Assembly (NCBI GenBank): GCA_002438345.1
Contig: DJUJ01000128.1
Coordinates: 7,126 to 12,673, forward strand
Reading direction: 5' to 3'
DNA: 5,548 nt
From: Paenibacillus sp. UBA6285
GTDB taxonomy: Bacteria; Bacillota; Bacilli; Paenibacillales; Paenibacillaceae
Positions 5,445 through 5,548 of the stretch are shown here, piece by piece (the first letter of the stretch is position 1; each line of letters opens with the position of its first letter). The notes under the pieces are model-generated. The model worked only from the letters and a program-made list of their open reading frames with translations. It did not search any database and was not told the origin of the DNA. The translations under genes and the position numbers were made by a program.

Positions 5445-5548
5445 ATGAAGAAGAAAAATGTAGGAACACTGCTGTTATTTCTAATTCTAGGCTGGCTGGC
5501 TGGAGCCTGGATCGCCAAGCTACTGCAGCCGGTAAAGGCTCTTTCTTT
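5445..5548 (+). CDS. DUF4321-type small membrane protein, N-terminal part (3' end outside window)
   Basis: Only the first 34 codons are inside the window. They read MKKKNVGTLLLFLILG followed by WLAGAWIAKLLQPVKALS: a short basic start followed by one hydrophobic membrane helix (about 7-26). The start ATG at 5445 is supported by GAGGGA (5431-5436), 8 nt upstream. This start is typical, as I recall them, of DUF4321 proteins, small membrane proteins of unknown function found in spore-forming Firmicutes, often next to maf. The position after a SPOR-domain gene fits. The helix alone is not diagnostic, and the rest of the protein would be needed to confirm the family. Confidence 0.7.
   Translation, partial: MKKKNVGTLLLFLILGWLAGAWIAKLLQPVKALS

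Overview
The window looks like chromosomal DNA of a spore-forming Firmicute of the Paenibacillaceae type. This rests on the gene content (murC, a meso-diaminopimelate dehydrogenase, a SPOR-domain membrane protein and a DUF4321 protein), AGGAGG-type ribosome binding sites, Gram-positive intrinsic terminators and moderate base composition. The genus is an inference; no rRNA or other marker gene is present.

Layout, left to right. (1) Positions 1-604 hold the C-terminal half of MurC (UDP-N-acetylmuramate--L-alanine ligase), closed by a strong terminator (657-726). (2) Positions 784-1172 hold a decayed 5'-truncated diguanylate cyclase (GGDEF) remnant, with its own terminator overlapping its last codons (1151-1194). 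(3) Positions 1173-1485 are an AT-rich gap with one good hairpin and no convincing gene. (4) Positions 1486-2673 encode a divergent GT4-like glycosyltransferase. (5) A bidirectional terminator (2709-2753) separates it from the convergent ddh gene (3754-2768, minus strand), which makes meso-DAP in one step and appears to start at a rare CTG codon. (6) The 215-bp divergent region 3755-3969 holds two adjacent palindromes and a sigma-E-like promoter. (7) Positions 3970-5205 encode a bitopic SPOR-domain protein, probably SpoIIB-like, followed by a hairpin (5229-5260). (8) A promoter with a perfect TATAAT (5403-5408) precedes the start of a DUF4321 membrane protein (5445 to the window end).

The genes share a cell-envelope theme. 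Ddh supplies meso-DAP for the stem peptide whose first residue is added by MurC, and the SPOR protein is expected to bind septal peptidoglycan and act in division or engulfment. In Bacillus the SPOR gene spoIIB lies just upstream of maf-radC-mreBCD, and DUF4321 genes are, to my knowledge, often next to maf, so the right edge probably enters that conserved cluster. The GGDEF remnant, glycosyltransferase and ddh look like accessory cargo between murC and the spoIIB-like gene.

I see no phage, transposon, CRISPR, tRNA or rRNA, and no clear undescribed multi-gene system. The most useful observations are the CTG start of ddh, the sigma-E-like promoter of the SPOR gene, the tandem palindromes between the divergent genes, and the unusual glycosyltransferase.
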